A DNA stretch of 64,000 nucleotides, taken from NCBI RefSeq assembly GCF_008000755.1, contig NZ_CP041690.1, positions 3,452,501-3,516,500 on the forward strand, read 5' to 3'. Positions 52,460-61,858 of this stretch are shown here, one piece after another (positions within the stretch are counted from its first letter, which is position 1; every line of letters begins with the position of its first letter). The notes beneath the pieces were generated by a model, which did not search any database, was not told where the DNA came from, and saw nothing but the letters and a program-made list of their open reading frames with translations. The stretch comes from Youhaiella tibetensis. Its GTDB lineage: Bacteria > Pseudomonadota > Alphaproteobacteria > Rhizobiales > Devosiaceae. The position numbers were made by a program, and so were the translations under genes.

Positions 52460-53720
52460 GGTTTGCTCCTCGATGGGATTGGCTGTGGATGTGGGCGAGG
52501 GCGTTGGGCTGCTGCCAGGCCGGCAAAGGATCGGCGAGCCCACGCCAGTTGTCCGGTTCGAACTGTCCCTGGGCGCCGACGAGGCACGCATCGAGCGATG
52601 CCGTGATCGCCGCGCGATCGAGTCCGGTCCCGATGAACACCAGCTCCTGCCGGCGATCGCCCCATTGCTCGGTCCAGTAGCGGTCGAGCAGCGTGCGGAA
52701 CTGCGGATAGGGCGGCCACTGGTGCTTGGGTACCGCCGCCCACCAATAGCCCTTGGCCTCGCACCGGCTCTGCGCGCCCGCAATCGAGAGCACACCGGCC
52801 CAGTCCGGGCGCGTCGCCACCCAGAAATGGCCCTTGGCGCGAATGACGCCCGGCCAGCCGCGCTTGACCAGCGCCAGAAAGCGTTCCGGGTGGAAGGGCG
52901 CTCGGGCGCGATAGACGAAACTGCCGATACCGTATTCCTCGGTCTCGGGCACATGCCCTTCTGGGTTGTAGAGTTCCTTGTGCCAGAGAGGATGGGTGGC
53001 GGCCTTCGCCTCGCTGAAGAGCCCGGTATCGAGCACCTCGCCCATCTCCACGTCACCGAAATCGGTCTCGATGACGCGCGCGTCCGGGTTGAGTGCCCGC
53101 ACGATGCGTCGCACCTCGTCGAGCCGTTGCGTCGGCACGCTCGAAATCTTGTTGATGACCACCACGTCCGCGAATTCGATCTGCTCGACCAGAAGGTCGA
53201 TGATCGTGCGCTCGTCATCCGCGGCGCGCACCTCGCCGCGATCCTTGAGCAGGTCGCTTCCCGAATAGTCGGCCAGAAGGTTGGCGGCATCCACCACCGT
53301 GACCATGGTGTCCAACCGCGCGAAATCGGCCAGCGCCGAGCCCATCATGTCCCGGAACGAGAAGGTGGCAGCGATGGGAAGCGGCTCGGCAATGCCAGTC
53401 GCCTCGATCAGCAGGTAGTCGAACCGCCCCTCGCTGGCCAGCCGCCTTACCTCCCCGAGCAGATCTTCGCGCAGGGTGCAGCAGATGCAGCCATTGGTGA
53501 GTTCGACAAGCGTCTCCTCGGTCCGCGACAGGTCCGCCCCGCCATCGCGGACTAAGTCGGCGTCGATATTGACCTGGCTCATGTCGTTGACGATGACCGC
53601 GACCCGTCGGCCTTCCCGGTTCATCAACACGTGGTTGAGCAGCGTCGTCTTGCCCGCGCCGAGAAAGCCGGTGAGCACGGTAACGGGCAGCTTTCCAGCC
53701 GGTTTCGCCAAGGTCTGCAT
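52449..53720 (-). CDS. COG0523 (CobW/ZigA-type) GTPase, metal chaperone
   Basis: This 423-residue G3E GTPase has the P-loop [15 protein letters not shown] (residues 17-31), the metal-binding [13 protein letters not shown] (about 73-85), the IEATGIAEP switch motif (about 105), a base-recognition loop VVINKISSV (about 188) and a CobW_C domain (about 265-405). COG0523 proteins deliver zinc, cobalt or iron to client enzymes. Its start codon is directly adjacent to the stop of the giant exoprotein gene, and its stop overlaps the next gene. The secretion-operon setting is unusual, and no Zur-box-like site was recognised. Confidence 0.9.
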   Translation of the reverse strand: MQTLAKPAGKLPVTVLTGFLGAGKTTLLNHVLMNREGRRVAVIVNDMSQVNIDADLVRDGGADLSRTEETLVELTNGCICCTLREDLLGEVRRLASEGRFDYLLIEATGIAEPLPIAATFSFRDMMGSALADFARLDTMVTVVDAANLLADYSGSDLLKDRGEVRAADDERTIIDLLVEQIEFADVVVINKISSVPTQRLDEVRRIVRALNPDARVIETDFGDVEMGEVLDTGLFSEAKAATHPLWHKELYNPEGHVPETEEYGIGSFVYRARAPFHPERFLALVKRGWPGVIRAKGHFWVATRPDWAGVLSIAGAQSRCEAKGYWWAAVPKHQWPPYPQFRTLLDRYWTEQWGDRRQELVFIGTGLDRAAITASLDACLVGAQGQFEPDNWRGLADPLPAWQQPNALAHIHSQSHRGANHAR

Positions 53721-56700
53721 CTAGGCGGCCAGCGGCTGGAACAGGACGTCGACGTAATAATTGGTCTTGTTGTAGGTCGATGTCGGGAAGATATCGCCGG
53801 TGCCGTAGGCGTATAGCCCGTTGATGTCGGACGCTGCCGTCAGGTGCCCGTTGGTGATGTCGGCGGTGAAGAAATTACCCGTCGCGCCATAGGCTCCGTT
53901 CGAACCATAGGACACCACGTAGTCGGTATTGGCCGTGATCGACACCGGCTGCGTGAGGGTAACGGTCTGCCACCCGCTCGCGCTTTCATCCGTGGTCGTA
54001 CCGCTGGCCAGGAGCGTTCCGGTCGAGGTCCACAGGTTCGCCGTGTGCGTGGTGTTGTCGTTGGCAGCCTTGTAGAACCGGATTCCGGTGATGTTGCCCG
54101 CCACGTCTGCCTGGAACTGCATGCCCAATTGCAGCGGGATGCCGTCCGAGTAGGTCTGGGCCGGCGCGTCGCTGGCCGAGAAGAGGCTCTGTTCCACCGG
54201 CGCTGCGACCTGCAGCGACACTTCGGCCGACGAGAGCCCGCCATGACCATCCGAAATGGCGTAGGTGAAGGTCGCCGCGCCCGAGTAGCCCACATTGGGC
54301 GTGAAGGTCACAACGTTGTTGACCGCGTCGAAGGTGACCGAGCCGTTCGAAGCCCCGCTCACCCCGGTAATGGTCAGCGGATCGTTGTCCGCGTCAGTAT
54401 CGTTGGCCAGCAGCGTCGAGGCCGAAATTGCCAGCGGCGTGCCTGCGGCAGTTGTCAGGCCGCTGTCGGCATTGGCCACTGGATTGTGGTTCGTGCTGCC
54501 CTGGGTATAGACGACGTCCACCCAGTAATTGGCGCTGTTATAGGTCTGGGTCGGGAACAGCGTGCCGGTCCCGTAGCCATAGATGCCGTTGCCGCCGCTG
54601 CTGGCACTCGACAGCGCGGTCAGGGGTCCGCTGGTGTGATCGTTGGTGAAGTAGTTGCCGTCCGCCGCGTAGTAGCCGTTCGAGTGGAACGAGGCCACGT
54701 AGGTGACGCCGGCCGTGACGGAGATCGGGGCGTTGAACGTAACGACCTGCCAGCCGCTCGCCGTCTCGTTGGTGAACGTGGCCGTTGCCAGCAAAGTGCC
54801 GGTCGAGGTCCACAGCGACCCGGTATGCGTGCCCAGGTCTTGGGCGCTCTTGTAGTACTTGATGCCCGTGATCGTGCCGTCCGCCGAGACGGTGAACTTG
54901 ACACCCAGTTCGACCGAATTGGGGTCGTAGACCGAGCCGTTCACCGGCTGGTCCGAGGAGCCGAAGAGCGAATAGGTCGTCGAACTCGAAGTAACCGCCA
55001 CTGAAACGGCGCCCGTCGCCGACCCACCCTGGCCGTCCGAAAGCGTGTAGCTGAACCCGCCCGCGCCCGAGAAACCGGCATTGGGGGTGTAGGTAATCGT
55101 GCCATTGACGGCATCCAGGCTCACCGTGCCGTTATTGGCTGCCGAGACGGCCGTGATGGTGAGCGCATCGCCATCGGCGTCGCTGTCATTGGCCAGCAGC
55201 GAGGCCACGGCAATGGTGATCGGCGTGCCCATTGGCGTCGAATAGCCGGTATCGGCACCGGCTACAGGGTTATGGTTGCCGCCGCCCAGGCTGTCAAAGG
55301 TCACGTCGACCCAGTAATTGGTGGCCCCGAAGGAATCGCTCGGGAAGACGCTTGTGGACCCGTAGGCATAGACCCCGTTTCCGCCCGCCGCCGTGCTCGA
55401 AGGCGCCATCACCGGGCCGTTGACGACATTGGTGGCGAAGTAGTTCCCGTCGGCCATGTAGAAACCGTTCGAGTGGTAGCTCGCCACATAAGTGACATTC
55501 GCGCTGACCGAAATGGCGTTGGCGAAAGTCACGGTCTGCCAGCCGCTTTCGGTTTCGTTGGTGAAGGTCGCCGTCGCCAGCAACACGCCAGTCGAAGTCC
55601 AGAGCGAACCCGTATGGGTGCCGGTGTCCTGGGCGCTCTTGTAGTAGCGCAGGCCGGTGATGGTACCGTCCGCAGCCACCGTGAACTTGACACCCAGTTC
55701 CACGCCCGCGGAATCGTTCTGGGGCGTACCCGTGGGGGCCGTTTCGAGCGAGAAGAGGCTGGCGCCCACGACGCCCTGCAGCACCTCCACGGTGACGTTG
55801 CCGTTGGCCGTGCCGCCGCGTCCATCCGTAATCGAATAGGAGAACGAAGCCGTTCCCGAAAAGCCGCTATCGGGCGTGAAGGAAACGATCTTGGTCGTAG
55901 CATTGAATGACACGACGCCATGGACGGCATTGCTGACCGAGAGAATGCGCAAGGCATCGCCATCGGGGTCGGTGTCGTTCCCGAGCAATTGGGCAGCCCG
56001 ATACTCTGCCGTCGCGTTCCACCCCGCACGCACCGTGTCATCGAACGCCGTCGGCGCGTTGTTGGTGGTGCTGGGCGTGAAGACCACGTCGACCCAGTAG
56101 TTCGAATTGCTGCTCAGGGACGGGAAGAGGTAGGCGTCGCTGCCATAGGCGAACGCACCCGCGCCGGCCGAGGCGCTGAGCACCCCACTATCGTAGGACG
56201 CGTTGAAATAGCCTTCGTCGGCCGAGTAGTAGCCGCTGGTGTGGTAGGAGGCGACATACTGCTGGCCCGCCTGCACCGTGATCGGGTTCGAAAAGGTCAG
56301 GGTTTGCCAGCCGGTGAGCGTTTCATCCGTGAACGTTCCCGTCGCAAGCAGCGTGCCGGAGCTCGTCCACAGGCTGCCCGTATGTGTACCGCCATTGAGC
56401 GGGCCCTTGTAAAAGCGGATGGCGCTGATCGTGCCGGCCGTTTCGGCCGTGAACTTGACACCCAGCTCCACCGAATCCCGCTCGTACTCGACCAGTTGCG
56501 CGGGGGCATCGGCATAGGTCCAGAGGCTCGAGGTCGAGGGCAGCGTCACCTGGATGCTGACATTGGCCGAGCCGGCCCCGATATTGAGGCTGTCATCGGT
56601 GGCTCTGGCGGTGATCTGGTAGGTGCCGCTCGCCTGGGCGATCCAGACATAGCTCCAGTTCGTCGTGCCCGTGGCCTTGTGCCAGGTGATGCCGCCATCG

Positions 56701-58925
56701 ACCGACACCTCGATGCCCGCCACCCGTCCGCCGCCGAGATCCTGTGCGGTGCCGGTGATGGTGAAGCGCTGGCCTTCCGTAAAGGCGGCTCCCGCCGTGG
56801 GATTGGTCAACGCCGCAACCGGCGCCAGCGTGTCTGTCGATTGCGTAGCCAGCACCAGGCTCGCGTCGAGCGTCGTCGGCTGCACGCCCATGTCGGCGAA
56901 GAGGTTGACCATGGCCTGCTGCACATTTGGGTCCACCGGGACGCCTTCGAGGTCGTGCTGCGCGTTGAGGCCCCACGACCACATCACCGAGCCCGCGCTG
57001 AACACCAGCGCCCCGCTCTCCTGGTCGCGATACATGGTCAGGCTGTGCGTGGCCGTGCCGCTGCCCACCGTATTGCCGTAGTCGAGCAGGTAGGTGTCCA
57101 CGGAGATGGTGGAGAGCGAGAGGTTGATCAGGCCCGCCGGGCGGAAGCCATTATCGACATCCGAGTTCCACTCATAGCCCAGCAACCCGTTGACGAGCTC
57201 AGCCGTATCCCCCGGCTGCGTGTCGGAAATGGCCGTGTTGCGCCAGAAGCGGAGCTGGGTCATGTCATAGGGAATGGTCATCGTGTCCGAACGCCACGAA
57301 TCCACGGTGAACATCGTGCCCAGGAGCGAATTCTCGGGCTCCTGGCCCGGATCGGCGAAGCGCGGATCGCGCCAGGTGCCGGTGGCGCTGTCGGCCGGGT
57401 TGATCTGGGTATTGGCCCAGGTGTCCTTGTAGCAAACCATCGTGCGGTAGGGCGTGCCGTTGCCGTCGATGCTGTCGGTCCACTGCACCTTCCAGTAGCA
57501 GTCATTGCCGCCCAGGAACGCAAGGTTGACGCCCGCGTCGCGCGCCGCCGTCACATTCTCGCGCTGCTCGGCGGACCAATACTCGTCGTGGCCCACCGAG
57601 AGATAGACGTCGTGGTTGAGCAGCAGACTGCCCGAACGCGCCGCATCGACGCCCGAGATGTAGGTAACGTCGTACCCGTTCTGCTCCAGCCACTGGATCG
57701 CCGGAAACTCCTCGCCGAACACGAAGTCCTGCGGACCGGCCAGCAGGAACCCGGTATTGGTCGAGGTGATGATCGGCCGGTTGTAGCTCACCGCATAGGC
57801 GCGCCCGATGGCCCCCAGGCCGCAGCCGCAATTGGGCGGCATGTAGGCGATCATGTCATTGGGATTGAGCGGGGTCGTCCCTCCATAGAGGTTGGCACCG
57901 CCCCAGGGATTGTAGGCCTGCCAGGTGGTGTCGGAAGTCTGGAAGACGATGTCGCTATGCGCCGAGTCGTCGCGCACGATGAAGGGGATGATGTTTTCGC
58001 CCGCCGTCCCGTCCTCGCGAACCAGCTTGGCGAAATACACTCCCGAAACCGCGTCGGCCGGAATGTCCCAGCTTGCCGAAACCGACCAGTTGCCCGCATC
58101 GATCAGGCCGATGGAAGCATCCACGATCGGGTGCGGCTGGATCTGCGCGCTGTCCAACTGCTTGTCGACCACGTCGACCAGTCGCGCGCCATCGCCGCCG
58201 TAATAGCCCATTCGATAGATTTCGAGGCGATAGTGGGTAGAATCGGTGGCGATCTTGAAATCGACCGTCCCCCCGATATTGGTGCTGATTTCGGTGGCAA
58301 AGCCCTGGATGTTGGCATCGCCGATATCGCTCTGCAGTGCCCAGACGCTGCGCGGCGTACCCTGCTTGAGGTTTTCGAGCGCAATCTTGTTGAGCGCTGG
58401 TGTCGTTGTCAGTTCCGCAACGACTGGCGCGGCAACCGAGAACGCTGCGACCTGGGGCGCCGCGTCGGTCGTCACCGCCGGATCCGTCGTCGGCGCCACG
58501 CTGTCGATGCTGATCGAGAAGGTGCTGGCGCTGCTGGTCGTATCGAGCGTGGCGGCCTGGACCTGCGGCGCGATCGAGATGCCGTCGAACGAGAGCGAGG
58601 TCATCACCACCGTCGTGCCGCCGCCAAACATCTGTTGCGGCGTGAAGTTGGGCACGCCCGAGGTTCTCGGTGCCGGATGAGCCTGCCCGCCGAGCACGCC
58701 GGCGCTATGGGCCAGCAACTGGGGCGTAGCGTGATCGGATCCGCCCGTGCCGGCTGACGCGGCGCCGCCGCCGGCACTGCCGGTATCGCCCTTGGGTCGG
58801 CTACCGCCGTCGGGCAGCGGATCGGCGAGGTTCCCGCCGAATACGCTCAGGAATTCATTGTCGTCTTTGCCACCAGTCTTGAGCATGGCCCACCGCACCG
58901 CTTCCGGTACGTCCCAAGAATCCAA
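53721..58925 (-). CDS. Giant type I secreted protein with DMFase-like and DUF4082 domains
   Basis: This 1734-residue protein has: a low-complexity Gly/Ser/Ala leader (1-175); a domain resembling the N,N-dimethylformamidase beta subunit (about 177-680) with YRMGYYGGDGARLV, VGHDEYWSAEQREN (about 445) and FLGGNDCYWKVQW (about 473); an Ig-like domain (about 695-795); then alternating DUF4082 (about 798-945, 1053-1208, 1315-1473, 1577-1734) and cadherin-like VLLANDxDxDGD domains (about 949-1052, 1217-1313, 1477-1573). There is no Sec signal and no GGxGxD RTX repeat. Secretion is expected through the transporter in the same operon. The open frame starts with TTG at 58925. An ATG at 58885 (MLKTGGKDD) is a good alternative start. 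Confidence 0.88.
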   Translation of the reverse strand: MDSWDVPEAVRWAMLKTGGKDDNEFLSVFGGNLADPLPDGGSRPKGDTGSAGGGAASAGTGGSDHATPQLLAHSAGVLGGQAHPAPRTSGVPNFTPQQMFGGGTTVVMTSLSFDGISIAPQVQAATLDTTSSASTFSISIDSVAPTTDPAVTTDAAPQVAAFSVAAPVVAELTTTPALNKIALENLKQGTPRSVWALQSDIGDANIQGFATEISTNIGGTVDFKIATDSTHYRLEIYRMGYYGGDGARLVDVVDKQLDSAQIQPHPIVDASIGLIDAGNWSVSASWDIPADAVSGVYFAKLVREDGTAGENIIPFIVRDDSAHSDIVFQTSDTTWQAYNPWGGANLYGGTTPLNPNDMIAYMPPNCGCGLGAIGRAYAVSYNRPIITSTNTGFLLAGPQDFVFGEEFPAIQWLEQNGYDVTYISGVDAARSGSLLLNHDVYLSVGHDEYWSAEQRENVTAARDAGVNLAFLGGNDCYWKVQWTDSIDGNGTPYRTMVCYKDTWANTQINPADSATGTWRDPRFADPGQEPENSLLGTMFTVDSWRSDTMTIPYDMTQLRFWRNTAISDTQPGDTAELVNGLLGYEWNSDVDNGFRPAGLINLSLSTISVDTYLLDYGNTVGSGTATHSLTMYRDQESGALVFSAGSVMWSWGLNAQHDLEGVPVDPNVQQAMVNLFADMGVQPTTLDASLVLATQSTDTLAPVAALTNPTAGAAFTEGQRFTITGTAQDLGGGRVAGIEVSVDGGITWHKATGTTNWSYVWIAQASGTYQITARATDDSLNIGAGSANVSIQVTLPSTSSLWTYADAPAQLVEYERDSVELGVKFTAETAGTISAIRFYKGPLNGGTHTGSLWTSSGTLLATGTFTDETLTGWQTLTFSNPITVQAGQQYVASYHTSGYYSADEGYFNASYDSGVLSASAGAGAFAYGSDAYLFPSLSSNSNYWVDVVFTPSTTNNAPTAFDDTVRAGWNATAEYRAAQLLGNDTDPDGDALRILSVSNAVHGVVSFNATTKIVSFTPDSGFSGTASFSYSITDGRGGTANGNVTVEVLQGVVGASLFSLETAPTGTPQNDSAGVELGVKFTVAADGTITGLRYYKSAQDTGTHTGSLWTSTGVLLATATFTNETESGWQTVTFANAISVSANVTYVASYHSNGFYMADGNYFATNVVNGPVMAPSSTAAGGNGVYAYGSTSVFPSDSFGATNYWVDVTFDSLGGGNHNPVAGADTGYSTPMGTPITIAVASLLANDSDADGDALTITAVSAANNGTVSLDAVNGTITYTPNAGFSGAGGFSYTLSDGQGGSATGAVSVAVTSSSTTYSLFGSSDQPVNGSVYDPNSVELGVKFTVSADGTITGIKYYKSAQDLGTHTGSLWTSTGTLLATATFTNETASGWQVVTFNAPISVTAGVTYVASFHSNGYYAADGNYFTNDHTSGPLTALSSASSGGNGIYGYGTGTLFPTQTYNSANYWVDVVYTQGSTNHNPVANADSGLTTAAGTPLAISASTLLANDTDADNDPLTITGVSGASNGSVTFDAVNNVVTFTPNVGYSGAATFTYAISDGHGGLSSAEVSLQVAAPVEQSLFSASDAPAQTYSDGIPLQLGMQFQADVAGNITGIRFYKAANDNTTHTANLWTSTGTLLASGTTTDESASGWQTVTLTQPVSITANTDYVVSYGSNGAYGATGNFFTADITNGHLTAASDINGLYAYGTGDIFPTSTYNKTNYYVDVLFQPLAA

Positions 58926-58967
58926 CTATGGTGACAATCTGCCCCTCTCGCGCGTGAACCGAACAGT

Positions 58968-58981
58968 AGTCCATTTGGACT
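58968..58981. promoter_or_regulatory. Palindrome upstream of the secretion operon
   Basis: AGTCCATTTGGACT is a perfect 14-bp palindrome 43 bp upstream of the giant gene's first possible start, flanked by AACAGT and GTTTG. It is a plausible operator for a dimeric regulator, which is not encoded nearby. A terminator role is unlikely for so short a stem without a T-run. Confidence 0.5.
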
Positions 58982-59000
58982 GTTTGACGTCGCGACCGCC

Positions 59001-59228
59001 TCAGTCGCCCGGCTTCTTCTTGCCGCTCAGCAGCGCGTAGATCGCCATGGCGTGGCCATGGCCGAGTTCGAATTCATCGCGCAGCCATTCGACGATCTGT
59101 CCGGCCTTTACCTCGGGCTTGAGCCGCCCATCGACCGAGAAACCCTTGGCGTCCGCCATGGCCTGGAAGTCCTCCGGCCCCTTGCCGGTCTTGGCCTTGA
59201 TGGTGTCGAGGTAGCCTTGAAATGTCAT
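59001..59228 (-). CDS. DUF4287 small protein
   Basis: This 75-residue protein starts MTFQGYLDTIKAKTGKGPED and contains VKAGQIVEWLRDEFELGHGHAMAI, the DUF4287 pattern. The family function is unknown. The ATG at 59228 has TGGAGGACGAC upstream. It could be read through into the giant gene, but the 75-bp gap with a palindrome suggests a separate promoter for the latter. Confidence 0.85.
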   Translation of the reverse strand: MTFQGYLDTIKAKTGKGPEDFQAMADAKGFSVDGRLKPEVKAGQIVEWLRDEFELGHGHAMAIYALLSGKKKPGD

Positions 59229-59326
59229 GTCGTCCTCCAGCGATTTGGTCGCCGGGACTGTGGCCGATCCGTTGCCGCAAGGGAACGGACCCATGCCGTC
59301 CCACGGGCGCGAAGGTGTGGAAAGGT

Positions 59327-59767
59327 TCAGCCGGCAAACGCCGGCTGGTTGCTTCGCACCGGGAAGACCCGGTCGTAGGCTATGTTGAAGACGAAGGCGT
59401 AGACCACGTAGAAAACCACCATCGACATATCCATCAGGAACGCCTGCACCAGGCTCACGCCCAGGTACCAGGCGATCATCGGCAGCAGCATCGCCAGCAG
59501 CCCTATCTCGAAGAGAACCGCGTGCGCCACGCGCACCGCCACGCTCTTGCGGGTATGGCCTTGAAGGCGCAACAGCGCATGGTCGAAACCGAGATTGAAC
59601 ACGAAGTTCCAGAGTGTCGCCACGGTCGCTCCCACGATGCCTATCACGCCCATATGGGCGGCAGGCAGGCCGAAAAGGTAGGAGCCGGCAGGAATCACGA
59701 TCGCCAGGCCGACGATCTCGAACATCAGGGCATGACGCACGCGGTCAGGGAAAGAACGCATTGCCAC
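59327..59767 (-). CDS. PACE-family (AceI-like) efflux transporter
   Basis: This 146-residue protein has four membrane spans in two repeated halves, RHALMFEIVGLAIVIP and AHAVLFEIGLLAMLLPMIAW, each with the conserved HA-xFE pattern. The first Glu corresponds to the essential Glu15 of AceI. PACE pumps export biocides such as chlorhexidine and also short-chain diamines. The best start is GTG at 59767, with GAGG 8 bp upstream. An ATG at 59761 is close by. It is divergent from a LysR regulator, the usual arrangement for this family. Confidence 0.88.
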   Translation of the reverse strand: MAMRSFPDRVRHALMFEIVGLAIVIPAGSYLFGLPAAHMGVIGIVGATVATLWNFVFNLGFDHALLRLQGHTRKSVAVRVAHAVLFEIGLLAMLLPMIAWYLGVSLVQAFLMDMSMVVFYVVYAFVFNIAYDRVFPVRSNQPAFAG

Positions 59768-59810
59768 GGGAAAATCCTCGTTTCTTTCGTTGTCATTGAC
59801 GAGGCGCTTT

Positions 59811-59862
59811 CTATCGGCGATATCGATGAAATCAAGTTAGCTACCATCTCCAATATCGATAG
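59811..59862. promoter_or_regulatory. Candidate LysR binding region between divergent genes
   Basis: CTATCG (59811-59816) and CGATAG (59857-59862) form an inverted pair, and GATATCGAT and ATATCGATA occur between and beside them. The region is AT-rich and separates the PACE gene from the LysR gene by only 95 bp, as expected for a LysR-controlled divergent promoter. Confidence 0.5.
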
Positions 59863-60759
59863 ATGAGCATTTCACTCGATCAACTGGAAGCGTTCGTCGC
59901 AGCTGCCGAGCACGGCTCGTTCTCGGGCGCGGCGCGCGCCCTGCGCAAGGCGCAGTCCGCCGTCAGCACTCATGTCGCCAACCTCGAGGTCGATCTGGGC
60001 CAGCCCCTCTTCAGCCGGGCCGGTCGCAATCCAGTGCTAACGGCCGCCGGCCAGCGCCTGCTGCCCGAGGCACGGGTCATCCTCGATAGGCGCGAGCACC
60101 TGATCGGCGTGGCCCGCAGCTTCCAGGCCAATATCGAAACCCGTCTGGTCGTCGCCATCGACGAGCTCTTCCCCGAGCGCGCCGTCGGACAGCTCTTCGC
60201 CGACTTCGTGCGGCACTTCCCCCATGTCGAGCTCGAACTGGTGTTCCCGCTCATGGAAGACGTCAGCCGCATGGTGCTGGCCGGTCGCGCCGATATCGGC
60301 GTTATGTGGCGCCAGGAAGCGCTGCCGACCGAGTTGGGCTTCCAGACCATGGGCTGGGTCCCGCTCAAGCTGGTGTGCGGCAGGCATCATCCTCTGGCCG
60401 GGCTGCGCGTGGATTGGGAAGACCTCAAGCGCTACCGGCAAATCCTCGTGGCCGCCCGCAACGACGGTCCCGAGAAGCAGCGCCTTCGCATTGCGGCCGA
60501 GGTCTGGTGGGTGGAAAGCCATTGGGTCATCCTGCAACTGGTCAAGCAGGGCATAGGCTGGGCGCTGGTTCCCGACCACATCATCGCCAACTCGCCCGTA
60601 ATCGATGACCTCGCAATGCCCGAATTGCAGTTCGACGATGCCGACTGGCCCGTCGCGCTCGAAATGGTCTGGCACAAGCAGCACCCCTTCGGGCCGGCTG
60701 CTGAGTGGCTGCGCGAGCGCCTGGCGGCAACCCGTATCGGGCCAGACGCCGCACCATGA
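59863..60759 (+). CDS. LysR-family transcriptional regulator
   Basis: This 298-residue regulator has an N-terminal helix-turn-helix (LEAFVAAAEHGSFSGAARAL and AQSAVSTHVANLEVDLG) and a substrate-binding-like effector domain (about residues 90-290). It most likely activates the divergent PACE pump gene in response to the pump's substrate, by analogy with AceR/AceI. A 64-bp gap follows before the oxidoreductase gene. Confidence 0.9.
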   Translation: MSISLDQLEAFVAAAEHGSFSGAARALRKAQSAVSTHVANLEVDLGQPLFSRAGRNPVLTAAGQRLLPEARVILDRREHLIGVARSFQANIETRLVVAIDELFPERAVGQLFADFVRHFPHVELELVFPLMEDVSRMVLAGRADIGVMWRQEALPTELGFQTMGWVPLKLVCGRHHPLAGLRVDWEDLKRYRQILVAARNDGPEKQRLRIAAEVWWVESHWVILQLVKQGIGWALVPDHIIANSPVIDDLAMPELQFDDADWPVALEMVWHKQHPFGPAAEWLRERLAATRIGPDAAP

Positions 60760-60823
60760 ACACGCGGTTTCCCCTCGCACCGCATCGGGTGCTACTGCTC
60801 CCTCCTGAGGCTGGGAGAATCAT

Positions 60824-61858
60824 ATGAGCGTTCTGCGGGTAGGTATCATTGGCTTGGGCATGGCGGTGGCACCGCACGCCGAGGCGCTTCTGGCTCTTCC
60901 TGGTCGCATCGAGGTGGTTGCCGCATTCAGCCCCACCGCCTCGCGTCGCCAGGAATTCTCAGATCGCTACGGACTGCCCGTCGTCGACAGCCTTCAGGCC
61001 ATCCTGTCCGATGCCTCCATCGACGCGGTGCTGATCCTCACGCCCCCCTCCAGCCATCTCGAGCTGGTTGAGCAGGCCGCCCGGGCCGGCAAGCACATCC
61101 TGCTGGAAAAGCCGCTCGATATATCCACCGAACGGGCCGAGGCCGTCATCGCCGCGGCACGCGACGCAGGCGTCAAGCTCGGCATCGTTTTCCAGAACCG
61201 CTTTCGGCCAGCGAGTCTTGCCCTGGCAGAACTGCTCTCGCAGGGCCGGCTCGGCGACCTCATCTCCGCGTCCGCGCGTCGAGACAACTGGCGCACGCAG
61301 AGCTATTACGATGAGCCCGGCCGCGGCACGCTCCAGCGCGACGGCGGCGGCGTCCTCATGAACCAGGCCATCCACACGCTGGACCTTCTGCTGTCCTTCG
61401 CAGGCACGCCCCTCGAGGTGACCGGCTATGCCCGGACCAGCCCCATCCACACCATGGAGACCGAGGATCTCGCCGCCTGCGTCCTCCGCTTTGCCAACGG
61501 CGCGATCGGCACGATAAGCGCCACCACCTGCGCCTATCCCGGGCTGCCGGAGCGGATCGAACTGATCGGCACGAAGGGAACGGCGGTCCTCATCGGTCCG
61601 CACCTGAGCGCCCAGTTCCAGGACGGGACCAGCCTCACGGTCGGAGACCCGGACGCCGGCCGGCTTGCGGATGCACAGATCATGGGTTTCGGCCACCAGT
61701 TGCACGAGGCCTTGCTGAGCGACTTCGCCGAAGCCATCGCCCAGGACCGCTCGCCCCGGATCACCGGAGAGATGGCGCTGAGGGCCCACGATCTCATCGA
61801 CGCCATCCTGCTCTCCTCGCGCGAGGGCCGCGCCGTGACGGTTCGCGACCGGGCCTAG
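60824..61858 (+). CDS. Gfo/Idh/MocA-family NAD(P)-dependent oxidoreductase
   Basis: This 344-residue enzyme has the N-terminal Rossmann motif VGIIGLGMAVAPHAEA, the catalytic HILLEKPLDIS (Glu-Lys-Pro, about residue 97) and GGGVLMNQAIHTLDLL (about 178), with the conserved His. Family members oxidise or reduce sugars, inositols or related cyclic compounds. The substrate is unknown. It has no clear pathway partner here. Its stop codon overlaps that of the convergent chloride-channel gene within CTAG. Confidence 0.9.
   Translation: MSVLRVGIIGLGMAVAPHAEALLALPGRIEVVAAFSPTASRRQEFSDRYGLPVVDSLQAILSDASIDAVLILTPPSSHLELVEQAARAGKHILLEKPLDISTERAEAVIAAARDAGVKLGIVFQNRFRPASLALAELLSQGRLGDLISASARRDNWRTQSYYDEPGRGTLQRDGGGVLMNQAIHTLDLLLSFAGTPLEVTGYARTSPIHTMETEDLAACVLRFANGAIGTISATTCAYPGLPERIELIGTKGTAVLIGPHLSAQFQDGTSLTVGDPDAGRLADAQIMGFGHQLHEALLSDFAEAIAQDRSPRITGEMALRAHDLIDAILLSSREGRAVTVRDRA

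Noticed and set aside
55920-58757. 945-codon open frame on the plus strand opposite the giant exoprotein gene
   Set aside because: It is antisense to a clearly structured repeat protein and its translation is Arg/Gly/Ala-rich with no domain. High GC content creates such frames.
53721-58925. The giant protein as an RTX toxin
   Set aside because: No GGxGxDxxx nonapeptide repeats are visible; the C-terminal half consists of DUF4082 and cadherin-like domains.
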